A stretch of 5,365 nt of DNA from Rhodobiaceae bacterium. Its GTDB lineage: Bacteria > Pseudomonadota > Alphaproteobacteria > Parvibaculales > Parvibaculaceae. Below are positions 1 through 5,365 of this stretch, in pieces. The position numbers and the translations under genes are program-made. Each line of letters opens with the position of its first letter. Within the stretch, counting starts at the first letter, position 1. Where the stretch lies: positions 1,084,113-1,089,477 of the forward strand of contig NVWR01000001.1 of NCBI GenBank assembly GCA_002746275.1. Reading direction: 5' to 3'. The notes below the pieces were generated by a model. It made no database searches. It saw nothing but the letters and a program-made list of their open reading frames with translations, and had not been told where the DNA came from.

Positions 1-699
1 CGTCTGCCCCGACAGGATACGACCCGACGCATCCGTAATCGTGCCTGAAATCATCACCGGCAGATCAATCTTCAACTCGTCAAAGACGTTGGAGATGGCA
101 ACCAGCGCCGCCTTCGCATTCAACGTGTCGAAAATCGTTTCGACCATCAGCGTATCAACCCCACCTTCAATCAAACCCCTGATCGCCTCGCTGTAGGATT
201 CTTCCAGCGCATCGAAAGTGATATTGCGAAACCCAGGGTCATTTACATCCGGCGACAGCGACGCTGTCCGGGGCGTGGGCCCAAGCGTACCAATAACAAA
301 ACGGGTGCGCCCATCTTCCGCAGCCACCGTATCAGCGGCCTCCCGCGCAATTTTTGCGCTGGCAACATTCATTTCATAGGCCAGATGCTCAAGCTCATAA
401 TCACCCTGCGCCACCGTGTTGGCCCCAAACGTATTGGTTTCGGCAAAATCAGCCCCCGCACGGAAGTAGCGCAAATGTATCTCTCTCAAGATATCAGGCT
501 TCGACAGCGCAATAAGTTCGTTATTGCCCTTCACATCCACATGATGGTCTTTCAGAAGATCACCGCGGTAATCCTCTTCCGAGAGTTTGTATTCCTGAAT
601 GAGAGAACCCATCGCCCCGTCCAGCACCAACGTACGTTCTTTAACGGCGCGGTGCAGTTCGGCAATCCGCTCCTCTCGTGTCGTCGCAACTTTGGTCAT
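1..699 (-). CDS. metH: B12-dependent methionine synthase, N-terminal part (cut by window edge)
   Basis: This is the first 233 codons of cobalamin-dependent methionine synthase, a cytosolic enzyme that moves the methyl group of 5-methyl-THF through B12 to homocysteine to give methionine. I translated it by hand; the frame is open to the left edge. It belongs to the homocysteine-binding barrel domain: LDGAMGSLIQ at residues 26-35, KGNNELIALSKP at 57-68, ETNTFGAN at 87-94, GTLGPT at 137-142, TLMVETIFDTLNAKAAL at 183-199 and MISGTITDASGR at 216-227 are MetH signatures. The zinc-binding cysteines of this domain, and the folate, B12 and activation domains, would lie beyond the edge, so completeness cannot be judged. 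The ATG at 699 is supported by a strong Shine-Dalgarno that overlaps the metF stop. It is the last visible gene of the ArsR-methyltransferase/metF/metH operon. A short split-type MetH (first domains only) cannot be excluded. Confidence 0.95.
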   Translation of the reverse strand, partial: MTKVATTREERIAELHRAVKERTLVLDGAMGSLIQEYKLSEEDYRGDLLKDHHVDVKGNNELIALSKPDILREIHLRYFRAGADFAETNTFGANTVAQGDYELEHLAYEMNVASAKIAREAADTVAAEDGRTRFVIGTLGPTPRTASLSPDVNDPGFRNITFDALEESYSEAIRGLIEGGVDTLMVETIFDTLNAKAALVAISNVFDELKIDLPVMISGTITDASGRILSGQT

Positions 700-705
700 G
701 ATCGT

Positions 706-712
706 CCTCCTT
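706..712 (-). promoter_or_regulatory. Shine-Dalgarno of metH overlapping the metF stop
   Basis: On the minus strand AAGGAGG lies 6 nt before the metH ATG. Its first base is the last base of the metF stop (TGA at 714-712). This near-perfect site fixes the metH start and suggests that terminating metF ribosomes can reinitiate on metH. Confidence 0.85.
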
Positions 713-1599
713 CAGGAAGCAGCAGCGGGCTTAAAACCCAGAATGTGGCAGATCGCATAAGTCAGATCCGCCTGATTAAGTGTGTAGAGATGGAAGTCCC
801 GAAACCCGAGACGTTCCAGATCGTGAACCTGTTCGGCAGATACGGTCGCGGCAATCAGGCGTCGTGTCGCCAAATCCTCATCCAGGCCCTCATAGTAGCT
901 GGACAGCCAGCCAGGAACCGTCGCCCCGCACCGCTCAGCCATGCGAACAACGCCCTTGAAATTAGTCGTCGGCATGATGCCCGGAATAATCGGGATCGTG
1001 GTCCCCGCTTTTGCAAGGCGCTCCAGCAGCCGTTCATAATGCTCTGTCTCGAAAGCGAATTGAGCAATGGCACGGGTGGCACCCGCATCAATTTTTTCCT
1101 TCAACAGATCCATGTCATGGTCAAAATCCCTGCTTTCGGGATGGCGTTCGGGATAAACACTGACCGTGACCTCAAAATCACCGATCGACTTGATCCCGCG
1201 CACAAGCTCCGCCGTCGAGCCGTAGCCCTGGTCATGACCGCGGTATGCCCCTTCCATATTGGGCATGTCACCCCGGATCGCCACGATATGGCGCACGCCG
1301 GCGTCCCAGTACCCTTGAATAACACCGTCAATTTCAGAACGCGACGCGCCGACACACGTCAAATGAGCCGCCGGTTTCATCGCCGTCTCGTTAACAAGCC
1401 GCTTCACGGTCGAGTGGGTGCGTTCGCGTGTGCTGCCGCCCGCTCCATATGTGACGGAGACGAAAGCAGGGTTCAGCGGTGCCAGACGTTTTATCGCCTT
1501 CCACAGCTTTTCCTCCGCTTCATCAGATTTGGGCGGCGAAAACTCGAACGACACGCGCACATCGTCCCGTCCCCGAAACCGGTCTCCCAGCGAACTCAT
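712..1599 (-). CDS. metF: Methylenetetrahydrofolate reductase (NAD(P)H), MetF
   Basis: A 295-residue FAD enzyme that reduces 5,10-methylene-THF to 5-methyl-THF, the methyl donor for MetH encoded just downstream. Length matches the bacterial MetF norm (about 296 in E. coli). Family motifs are in order: VSFEFSPPK at residues 16-24, whose Glu19 aligns with the catalytic Glu28 of E. coli MetF; FVSVTYGAGGSTRERT at 46-61; AHLTC at 78-82; AIRGDMP at 107-113, whose Asp111 matches the flavin-tuning Asp120; SVYPERHPES at 147-156; and DAGATRAIAQFAF at 171-183 with Gln180 in the folate-binding position. No key residue appears missing. The ATG overlaps the upstream stop in an ATGA, and AAGGGAG stands 7 nt before it. 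Long open frames on the opposite strand here are shadows of this gene. Confidence 0.97.
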   Translation of the reverse strand: MSSLGDRFRGRDDVRVSFEFSPPKSDEAEEKLWKAIKRLAPLNPAFVSVTYGAGGSTRERTHSTVKRLVNETAMKPAAHLTCVGASRSEIDGVIQGYWDAGVRHIVAIRGDMPNMEGAYRGHDQGYGSTAELVRGIKSIGDFEVTVSVYPERHPESRDFDHDMDLLKEKIDAGATRAIAQFAFETEHYERLLERLAKAGTTIPIIPGIMPTTNFKGVVRMAERCGATVPGWLSSYYEGLDEDLATRRLIAATVSAEQVHDLERLGFRDFHLYTLNQADLTYAICHILGFKPAAAS

Positions 1600-2594
1600 G
1601 AGTTAACTCCCTTATTCTTCATCGCAGGCTTTCCCGCATCCCATATCAAGACGGTCAGTTTGGCGTCACCGCCATCCGGTGGCAGCGCTTGCACACTCGC
1701 AACCGACAGGCCTGCTTTTTGACACCAAAGCGTCACTTCATCTTCGCTAAATCCAAGTCGGCGATGCGCTTGTTCGTCTCGCAGAAAGTCCAGTTCGTGG
1801 GGTGCAAAGTCAGCGATCAGAAGCCGCCCGCCTGGCGCCAACACCCGTGCACCTTCTGCAATGCAAGCGGCGGGATCATCGAGATAGTGCAACACCTGGT
1901 GAAGCGTCACGAGATCGAATTCCTGATCTGCAAAAGTAAGATCGAAAATATCTCCCTGACGCACATGAGCATGGGTGACACCACTGGCGTCCAACCGCGT
2001 CCGCGCAAAGGAAAGCATTTCTGGGCTGAGGTCTACGCCCTCAGCACGCTCTGCATCATCCGCAAAAATCTCCAGCATCCGCCCGGTGCCTGTTCCCAGG
2101 TCGAGCATCGCTCCCAGCTTCGTCTCAGAAGAATGTCGCGGTATCAGCGCGCGCAACGCCTCCTCGACCTTCACCTCAGGCACGTAAAGCGAACGGATGA
2201 GGTCCCAGTCTTCAGCATTTTCGCGAAAGAACTCCGCCGCCCGTTCTGTCCGCGCATCTCGAACCGCGTTCAAACGCTCAAGATCACGGGCAACAACCGG
2301 GTCATCCCCCTGTGCAGAAGCGACCAGAAACTGGACCAACTCTCCCCCTACACCCCGATCCGCCAACCGATAAAACACCCAACTTCCTTCGCGGAAGCGA
2401 TCAAGCAAATTCGCCTCGCACAAGAGTTTCAAATGGCGGCTTACCCGCGGCTGGCTTTGGCGCAAAATTTGGGTGAGTTCCGTGACGGTTAGTTCGCAAT
2501 GGGCGAGCAGCAGCAGCAGCCGGAGCCTGGTCGGCTCGCCTGAAGCGCGTAATCCTGCCAGCAATGCGTCCAAAATCCAGTCTCCGAAGTCCAA
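1596..2594 (-). CDS. ArsR-family winged-helix regulator fused to a SAM-dependent methyltransferase
   Basis: A 332-residue two-domain protein. Residues about 8-80 form an ArsR-type winged helix: GEPTRLRLLLLLA at 19-31, ELTVTEL at 34-40, recognition helix SQPRVSRHLKLL at 47-58, and the wing GSWVFYRL at 70-77. The ArsR metal motif ELCVCDL is replaced by ELTVTEL, so this is not an obvious arsenic or metal sensor. Residues about 160-318 form a class I methyltransferase: motif I LDLGTGTG at 164-171, the acidic ribose-binding Asp188 in GVDLSPEM, GDIFDL at 214-219, FDLVTLHQVLHYL at 226-238, and RVLAPGGRLLIADF at 250-263. The linker 81-159 is charged and mostly helical in character. It heads the operon with metF and metH, so I infer a regulator of the methionine cycle that senses SAM or SAH; this gene order recurs in alphaproteobacteria. 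A true methyl-transfer substrate is also possible. The TTG at 2594 is chosen because AGGAAGGA precedes it and homology begins right after. An upstream in-frame TTG at 2711 would add 39 unconserved residues and has no ribosome site. Confidence 0.9.
   Translation of the reverse strand: MDFGDWILDALLAGLRASGEPTRLRLLLLLAHCELTVTELTQILRQSQPRVSRHLKLLCEANLLDRFREGSWVFYRLADRGVGGELVQFLVASAQGDDPVVARDLERLNAVRDARTERAAEFFRENAEDWDLIRSLYVPEVKVEEALRALIPRHSSETKLGAMLDLGTGTGRMLEIFADDAERAEGVDLSPEMLSFARTRLDASGVTHAHVRQGDIFDLTFADQEFDLVTLHQVLHYLDDPAACIAEGARVLAPGGRLLIADFAPHELDFLRDEQAHRRLGFSEDEVTLWCQKAGLSVASVQALPPDGGDAKLTVLIWDAGKPAMKNKGVNS
1607..1613 (-). promoter_or_regulatory. Shine-Dalgarno of metF inside the upstream gene
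   Basis: AAGGGAG on the minus strand, 7 nt before the metF ATG, lies within the last codons of the ArsR-methyltransferase gene (Asn-Lys-Gly-Val-Asn-Ser-stop). Together with the ATGA overlap at 1596-1599 it points to translational coupling of regulator and enzyme. Confidence 0.8.
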
Positions 2595-2600
2595 GAATGG

Positions 2601-2608
2601 TCCTTCCT
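2601..2608 (-). promoter_or_regulatory. Shine-Dalgarno supporting the TTG start of the ArsR-methyltransferase gene
   Basis: AGGAAGGA on the minus strand ends 6 nt before TTG 2594-2592. No ATG or GTG start with a comparable site lies in frame before the conserved winged-helix region, so this site decides the start. Confidence is moderate because TTG is a rarer initiator. Confidence 0.65.
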
Positions 2609-2644
2609 GAAAAATCCAATATGATTCCCAGCGAAGATGAAAAT

Positions 2645-2658
2645 GATATATACATATC
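2645..2658. promoter_or_regulatory. AT-rich dyad, candidate ArsR-type operator over the -10
   Basis: GATATATACATATC matches its own reverse complement at 12 of 14 positions (mismatched pair at positions 6 and 9). It covers the predicted -10 hexamer of the methionine operon. ArsR-family dimers commonly bind AT-rich imperfect inverted repeats overlapping their own promoter, so autoregulation is a reasonable inference. AT-rich sequence makes chance dyads more likely. Confidence 0.5.
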
Positions 2659-2675
2659 TTTATGTCCAAATTCAA
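2647..2675 (-). promoter_or_regulatory. Predicted sigma70-type promoter of the ArsR-methyltransferase/metF/metH operon
   Basis: On the minus strand a -35 TTGAAT (2675-2670) and a -10 TATATA (2652-2647) are separated by exactly 17 bp. Each hexamer matches consensus at 4 of 6 positions. Transcription would begin near 2640, giving a leader of about 45 nt before the TTG. That is too short for most riboswitches, so control would be by a protein at the DNA. Confidence 0.5.
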
Positions 2676-2684
2676 AAGAATTTG
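2667..2684. repeat. Perfect inverted repeat over the -35
   Basis: CAAATTC-AAAA-GAATTTG has perfect 7-bp arms around a 4-bp centre. It covers the predicted -35 hexamer of the left operon, and its centre lies 24 bp from the centre of the dyad at 2645-2658. It has no U-tract context and sits in a promoter, so a protein-binding site is more likely than a terminator. Confidence 0.55.
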
Positions 2685-2731
2685 CCAACGAGGTGCTGAA
2701 AGAAGAGCCAAGAGCGCAATTCAGAGGTATT

Positions 2732-2760
2732 TTGGCAACATGGTGCCATTTTCCTACAGA
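2732..2760 (+). promoter_or_regulatory. Weak promoter candidate for mlaA
   Basis: TTGGCA (2732-2737, 5 of 6 to the -35 consensus) and TACAGA (2755-2760, 3 of 6 to the -10) are 17 bp apart on the plus strand. The leader to the mlaA ATG would be about 205 nt, which is long. A closer promoter that does not match consensus is equally possible. Confidence 0.3.
2733..2748. repeat. Imperfect palindrome overlapping the mlaA promoter candidate
   Basis: TGGCAACATGGTGCCA agrees with its reverse complement at 14 of 16 positions, with a CATG centre. It overlaps the -35 candidate and spacer upstream of mlaA. It could be an operator for an unknown regulator; no family can be assigned from sequence alone. 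Confidence 0.35.
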
Positions 2761-2813
2761 CACCCGCGGCTCAGACTGGTTAAGACGCAGGTACACATGA
2801 TAGCAAGGAGTCT

Positions 2814-2836
2814 TCACCCTTAAAGGTGAGTCTCAC
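2814..2836. repeat. Two overlapping small dyads upstream of mlaA
   Basis: TCACC-CTTAAA-GGTGA (2814-2829) and the perfect odd palindrome GTGAG-T-CTCAC (2826-2836) share their middle bases. The element GAGTCT followed by CAC appears twice as a direct repeat (starting at 2809 and 2828). Arms are short, so chance is a real alternative. Confidence 0.3.
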
Positions 2837-2973
2837 AAAAAGGCCCCAAATCTGCCCCATTCACCTAGAGTTAATGCGGTAGACGGTATGTGTGGTGGGT
2901 TCTGCGAATAGTCGATGGATCGGGAAGCTTCAGACCACCCGGTGATGCAGACGATCAAGGTTTAGGACGGAAA

Positions 2974-3768
2974 ATGAAAAACGAAAGTGGCAAGGGTTTC
3001 ATCCGTATCGGGGTCGCAGGCATCAGCCTTGCGCTTTTACTCGCAGGGTGCGCCACCAGACCAGACGCTGGCGACACGGCAGCTACCGCGGCTTATGAAG
3101 AAGCGAACGATCCAATTGAGCCATTGAACAGATATTTCTTCGAGGTCAATAACTTCCTAGACATCATCATTCTTCGCCCAACGGCCGAAATTTATGACGG
3201 CGTGCTCCCTCGTTTTGCTAAAAACGGGATCCGGAATTTTCTGGATAATCTGCGCAGCCCCGTCATTATTGCCAACGACCTGTTACAGGGTCAGTGGGAC
3301 CGCGCAGGAACAACCACAAGCCGCTTCGGCATAAACACCACAGTCGGCCTCTTAGGGCTAGGTGATCCGGCAACGGGCTGGGGCTACCAGCGCCACGGAG
3401 AAGACTTTGGTCAAACGCTTGCTGTTTACGGCGTCGGCGAAGGGCCTTACTTCTACGCGCCACTTCTCGGACCAGCCCCACCTCGCGATCTTGTCGGCTT
3501 TGGCGTAGACACATTTTTCGATCCCATCACCTATATTTTCTGGGATGATGCGTACACCGTCCCTGTGACGAGGTTTGTGCTCAACGGCATTGATCTTCGC
3601 GCCCGCAATCTAACAACACTTGATGAGATTGAGCGCACATCCATTGATTATTACGCCGCTATTCGGTCGTTGTACCGCCAGAGCCGTAGCGACGAAATTC
3701 TCAACGGCGTGACGGATGTGGATGCACTGCCAGACATCTCCAATATCAATCTTTCGTCAGATTTCTAG
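2974..3768 (+). CDS. mlaA: MlaA (VacJ) outer-membrane phospholipid-removal lipoprotein
   Basis: A 264-residue lipoprotein of the MlaA/VacJ family. It takes misplaced phospholipid from the outer leaflet of the outer membrane and passes it to periplasmic MlaC, preserving lipid asymmetry. Residues 1-25 are a lipoprotein signal (basic start, hydrophobic 12-24) with lipobox LLAGC and lipidated Cys26. Ala27 follows rather than Asp, as expected for outer-membrane sorting. Family motifs: NDPIEPLNRYFFEVN at 45-59, LRPTAEIYD at 67-75, RNFLDNLRSPVIIANDLLQG at 87-106, RFGINTTVGLLGLGDPA at 117-133 and EDFGQTLAVYGVGEGPYFYAPLLGP at 143-167. I chose ATG 2974 because AGGA ends 6 nt upstream and the signal peptide starts there; an in-frame GTG or ATG further upstream (from 2890) would put an unconserved charged stretch before the signal. 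The MlaC family gene 67 bp downstream fits its role. Confidence 0.93.
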   Translation: MKNESGKGFIRIGVAGISLALLLAGCATRPDAGDTAATAAYEEANDPIEPLNRYFFEVNNFLDIIILRPTAEIYDGVLPRFAKNGIRNFLDNLRSPVIIANDLLQGQWDRAGTTTSRFGINTTVGLLGLGDPATGWGYQRHGEDFGQTLAVYGVGEGPYFYAPLLGPAPPRDLVGFGVDTFFDPITYIFWDDAYTVPVTRFVLNGIDLRARNLTTLDEIERTSIDYYAAIRSLYRQSRSDEILNGVTDVDALPDISNINLSSDF

Positions 3769-3835
3769 CGTACCGCGTGGCTCGCCCACATATGTATCAA
3801 GCCAACAAAGCAAACCACCGAAGGATGCTTGAAAC

Positions 3836-4531
3836 ATGATCAGGATCTTTTTGCGACAGCTGCCATTCATCAAAAATGCAGCAATCATTGCGCTCAGCCT
3901 TGTGGTGGGCGCCCTTGCACTTACCGGCCCTGCAAATGCGCAGCGCAACGAAGCAGCAGAAAGTTTCGTCAACAAACTTGCCTCTGAAGCAATCGAAATT
4001 CTCGGTCGGGAAAGTTTGAGCCCAGTAGATCGCGAAGCCGCATTCCGGATGCTATTTGTTGGAAACATGGATGTACCACGGATTGGCGCATTCGCTCTCG
4101 GCCAATATGTGCGCACGCCAACGTCGGAACAGAAAGTCGAATACCTGCGCCTCGTCGAAGACTTCATCGTCAAAGTTTATGCGACCCGCTTGTCCGACTA
4201 TACGAACCAAGTATTCAACATCCTAAGCTCCCAGCCCAAAGGCAACAGGGGCACGGAAATTATCGTCACCAGCCAGATCGAATTCAAAACAGGGCGCGCA
4301 CCTGTCCCCGTCGAATGGTGGCTTTTGCGCGACGGTGACAGCTTCAAGGTCTTTGATGTGAAAGTGGTTGGTATTTGGATGGCGCAAGAACAGCGCTCTT
4401 CGTTCATATCCGTGATCCGAAATAACAATGGCGACTTCAACGCTCTCCTGACCCATATTGAGGAACGCATTGGGGAGAAGGCGGATGAAATCAATTCAAA
4501 ATTGACGGACGCCGAAACCGCAGGGGGATAA
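3836..4531 (+). CDS. mlaC: MlaC family periplasmic phospholipid-binding protein
   Basis: A 231-residue protein of the MlaC/Ttg2 toluene-tolerance family, a soluble carrier that shuttles phospholipid between MlaA and the inner-membrane MlaFEDB transporter. Residues 1-35 form a Sec signal peptide (basic start, hydrophobic 14-30, likely cleavage after Ala-Asn-Ala35). The mature protein carries family features: DVPRIGAFALGQYVR at 79-93, FIVKVYATRLSDY at 110-122, PVEWWLLRDGDSFKVFDVKVVGIWMA at about 158-183, then SSFISVI and a GDFNALLTHI ending. The tail is short, charged and probably helical. The ATG at 3836 follows AAGGA by 10 nt. No promoter or terminator is evident in the 67-bp gap after mlaA, so the two are probably co-transcribed. 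A hopanoid-associated paralogue (HpnM-like) belongs to the same family and cannot be excluded, but the mlaA neighbour favours the lipid-asymmetry role. Confidence 0.88.
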   Translation: MIRIFLRQLPFIKNAAIIALSLVVGALALTGPANAQRNEAAESFVNKLASEAIEILGRESLSPVDREAAFRMLFVGNMDVPRIGAFALGQYVRTPTSEQKVEYLRLVEDFIVKVYATRLSDYTNQVFNILSSQPKGNRGTEIIVTSQIEFKTGRAPVPVEWWLLRDGDSFKVFDVKVVGIWMAQEQRSSFISVIRNNNGDFNALLTHIEERIGEKADEINSKLTDAETAGG

Positions 4532-4567
4532 AGACCCCGCGGAGAAAATAGTCAAAACAGAATATGC

Positions 4568-4593
4568 AAAAGGCGGCTCCCAGGCCGCCTTTT
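4568..4593. terminator. Bidirectional rho-independent terminator between mlaC and ettA
   Basis: AAAAGGCGGC (4568-4577) pairs perfectly with GCCGCCTTTT (4584-4593) around the loop TCCCAG. The plus strand gives a GC stem followed by TTTTT, ending the mlaA-mlaC transcript 37 nt after the mlaC stop. On the minus strand the stem is followed by TTTT, so it can also end the convergent ettA transcript, whose stop is only 7 nt before the hairpin. Confidence 0.92.
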
Positions 4594-4600
4594 TCGTGTT

Positions 4601-5365
4601 CTAGTTCCTAGAGAAGCGCTTGTATTTCAAGCGGTGAGGAATGTCCGCTGCTGGTCCAAGGCGTCGCTTACGATCTTCTTCGTAGTCCGCATAGTTGCCT
4701 TCAAACCATTCCACATGACTGTCCCCCTCAAAGGCCAGCATATGGGTCACCACCCGGTCCAGAAACCAGCGATCATGGCTGATGATGACCGCACACCCGG
4801 CAAAATTCACCAACGCATCTTCCAGCGCGCGCAGCGTATCGACATCAAGGTCATTGGTCGGCTCATCGAGCAATAGCAGGTTGGCGCCGGCTTTCAGCAT
4901 CTTAGCCAGGTGAACACGGTTGCGTTCCCCCCCGGACAGAAGGCCGACCTTCTTCTGCTGGTCGCCGCCCTTAAAGTTGAACGCCCCCACATAAGCCCGG
5001 CTCGGCATCGTCTGCTTGCCAAGCTGGATAACATCCGTTCCGCCAGAAATTTCTTCCCAGACATTCTTGTCTGCATTAAGCGCATCCCGGCTTTGATCGA
5101 CATAGCCGAGCGTGACCGTGTCGCCAATGCGTATGGAGCCACTATCAGGGGTCTCAACCCCTGTCAGCATTTTGAACAAAGTGGACTTGCCCGCCCCGTT
5201 CGCGCCGATGACACCGACAATGCCGCCCGGAGGTAATTGAAAACTCAAATCATCAATCAACAACTTATCGCCAAACCCTTTGCTCAAATGTTCGGCCTCG
5301 ATGACCACACCCCCAAGCCGTTCGCCAATAGGGATGACAATTTGTGCCTTGCCGGATTGTTCTTT
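4601..5365 (-). CDS. ettA: Energy-dependent translational throttle EttA, C-terminal part (cut by window edge)
   Basis: The last 254 codons of an ABC-F ATPase of the EttA type, which binds the ribosomal E site and gates elongation according to ATP/ADP level. The fragment starts in the linker (IPIGERLGG) and contains the whole second ATPase domain: Walker [10 protein letters not shown] at fragment residues 54-62, Q-loop DQSRD at 90-94, signature LSGGERNR at 143-150, Walker [13 protein letters not shown] at 163-174 with catalytic Glu168, and the switch SHDRWFLD at 196-203. [13 protein letters not shown] at 121-133 and the ending [10 protein letters not shown]...LKYKRFSRN match EttA rather than other ABC-F proteins. 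It has no membrane segments. The frame is open to the right edge; a GTG at 5308 is internal, since conserved linker residues precede it. The first ATPase domain and arm are outside the window. Confidence 0.94.
   Translation of the reverse strand, partial: KEQSGKAQIVIPIGERLGGVVIEAEHLSKGFGDKLLIDDLSFQLPPGGIVGVIGANGAGKSTLFKMLTGVETPDSGSIRIGDTVTLGYVDQSRDALNADKNVWEEISGGTDVIQLGKQTMPSRAYVGAFNFKGGDQQKKVGLLSGGERNRVHLAKMLKAGANLLLLDEPTNDLDVDTLRALEDALVNFAGCAVIISHDRWFLDRVVTHMLAFEGDSHVEWFEGNYADYEEDRKRRLGPAADIPHRLKYKRFSRN

Larger units (their letters stand above)
2595..2973. other. Divergent intergenic regulatory region
   Basis: This 379-bp region separates the minus-strand methionine operon from the plus-strand mla genes. 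The part at about 2630-2690 is clearly AT-richer than the flanking genes and carries a promoter and two dyads for the left operon. The part at 2700-2840 has weaker promoter and dyad candidates. Short open frames crossing it show no recognisable protein family, have no convincing ribosome sites, or merely extend the true genes. I saw no tRNA, and no riboswitch that I could recognise by eye. Confidence 0.7.

Noticed and set aside
385..1722. 445-codon open frame on the plus strand
   Set aside because: It lies antisense to metH, metF and the end of the regulator gene, all with clear family motifs. Its translation is rich in Arg, His and Pro with no recognisable domain, as expected from the complement of a GC-biased coding strand.
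1689..2492. 267-codon plus-strand open frame opposite the ArsR-methyltransferase gene
   Set aside because: It is a shadow of the real gene: no family motifs and no ribosome site.
2564..2800. 78-codon plus-strand frame in the intergenic region
   Set aside because: It begins inside the regulator gene on the opposite strand, has no good ribosome site and no recognisable similarity. Probably chance.
2401..2817. 138-codon minus-strand frame crossing the divergent region
   Set aside because: It overlaps the winged-helix coding region in another frame and runs through the predicted promoter. The composition is unlike a real protein.
2595..2820. Possible SAM or SAH riboswitch before the methionine operon
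   Set aside because: I could not match a SAM-II or SAH riboswitch consensus by eye, and the predicted promoter leaves a leader of only about 45 nt. A covariance-model search of this interval would decide; a significant hit would overturn this.
3769..3835. Possible attenuator or promoter between mlaA and mlaC
   Set aside because: Only a weak 4-bp GTGG/CCAC pairing and no T-tract or convincing -35/-10 pair. A simple intercistronic spacer is sufficient.

Overview
The window looks like a chromosomal segment of an alphaproteobacterium. The basis is protein similarity as I recognise it: an ArsR-methyltransferase fusion placed before metF and metH, and an MlaA lipoprotein next to an MlaC-like protein. 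Base composition is moderately GC-rich. Genus cannot be read from the sequence. The gene content is mostly housekeeping, and I see no phage, IS element, CRISPR array, tRNA or rRNA.

Left part (1-2594, minus strand): a compact methionine-cycle operon read right to left. It starts with a 332-residue fusion of an ArsR-type winged helix and a SAM-dependent methyltransferase domain, probably from a TTG codon. metF (5,10-methylenetetrahydrofolate reductase) follows with a 4-bp ATGA overlap. Next, 12 bp further on, comes metH (B12-dependent methionine synthase), which runs off the left edge after 233 codons. MetF makes the 5-methyl-THF that MetH uses to methylate homocysteine. The fusion protein is the obvious candidate regulator, perhaps sensing SAM or SAH.

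Middle (2595-2973): a 379-bp divergent intergenic region, AT-rich on the operon side. It holds a plausible minus-strand sigma70-type promoter at 2647-2675. Two dyads overlap that promoter: a 12/14 palindrome on the -10 and a perfect 7-bp-arm palindrome on the -35. They are good operator candidates for the ArsR fusion. Towards the plus-strand genes there is a weaker promoter candidate and two further small dyads.

Right-middle (2974-4531, plus strand): mlaA (outer-membrane lipoprotein, lipobox Cys26) and an MlaC family gene (periplasmic phospholipid carrier), 67 bp apart. This is the outer-membrane and periplasmic half of a Mla-type lipid transport system. The inner-membrane ABC genes (mlaFEDB) are not in the window. 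A strong hairpin at 4568-4593 closes the operon and probably also serves the convergent gene.

Right end (4601-5365, minus strand): the C-terminal 254 codons of ettA, the ABC-F translational throttle, which enters from beyond the right edge.
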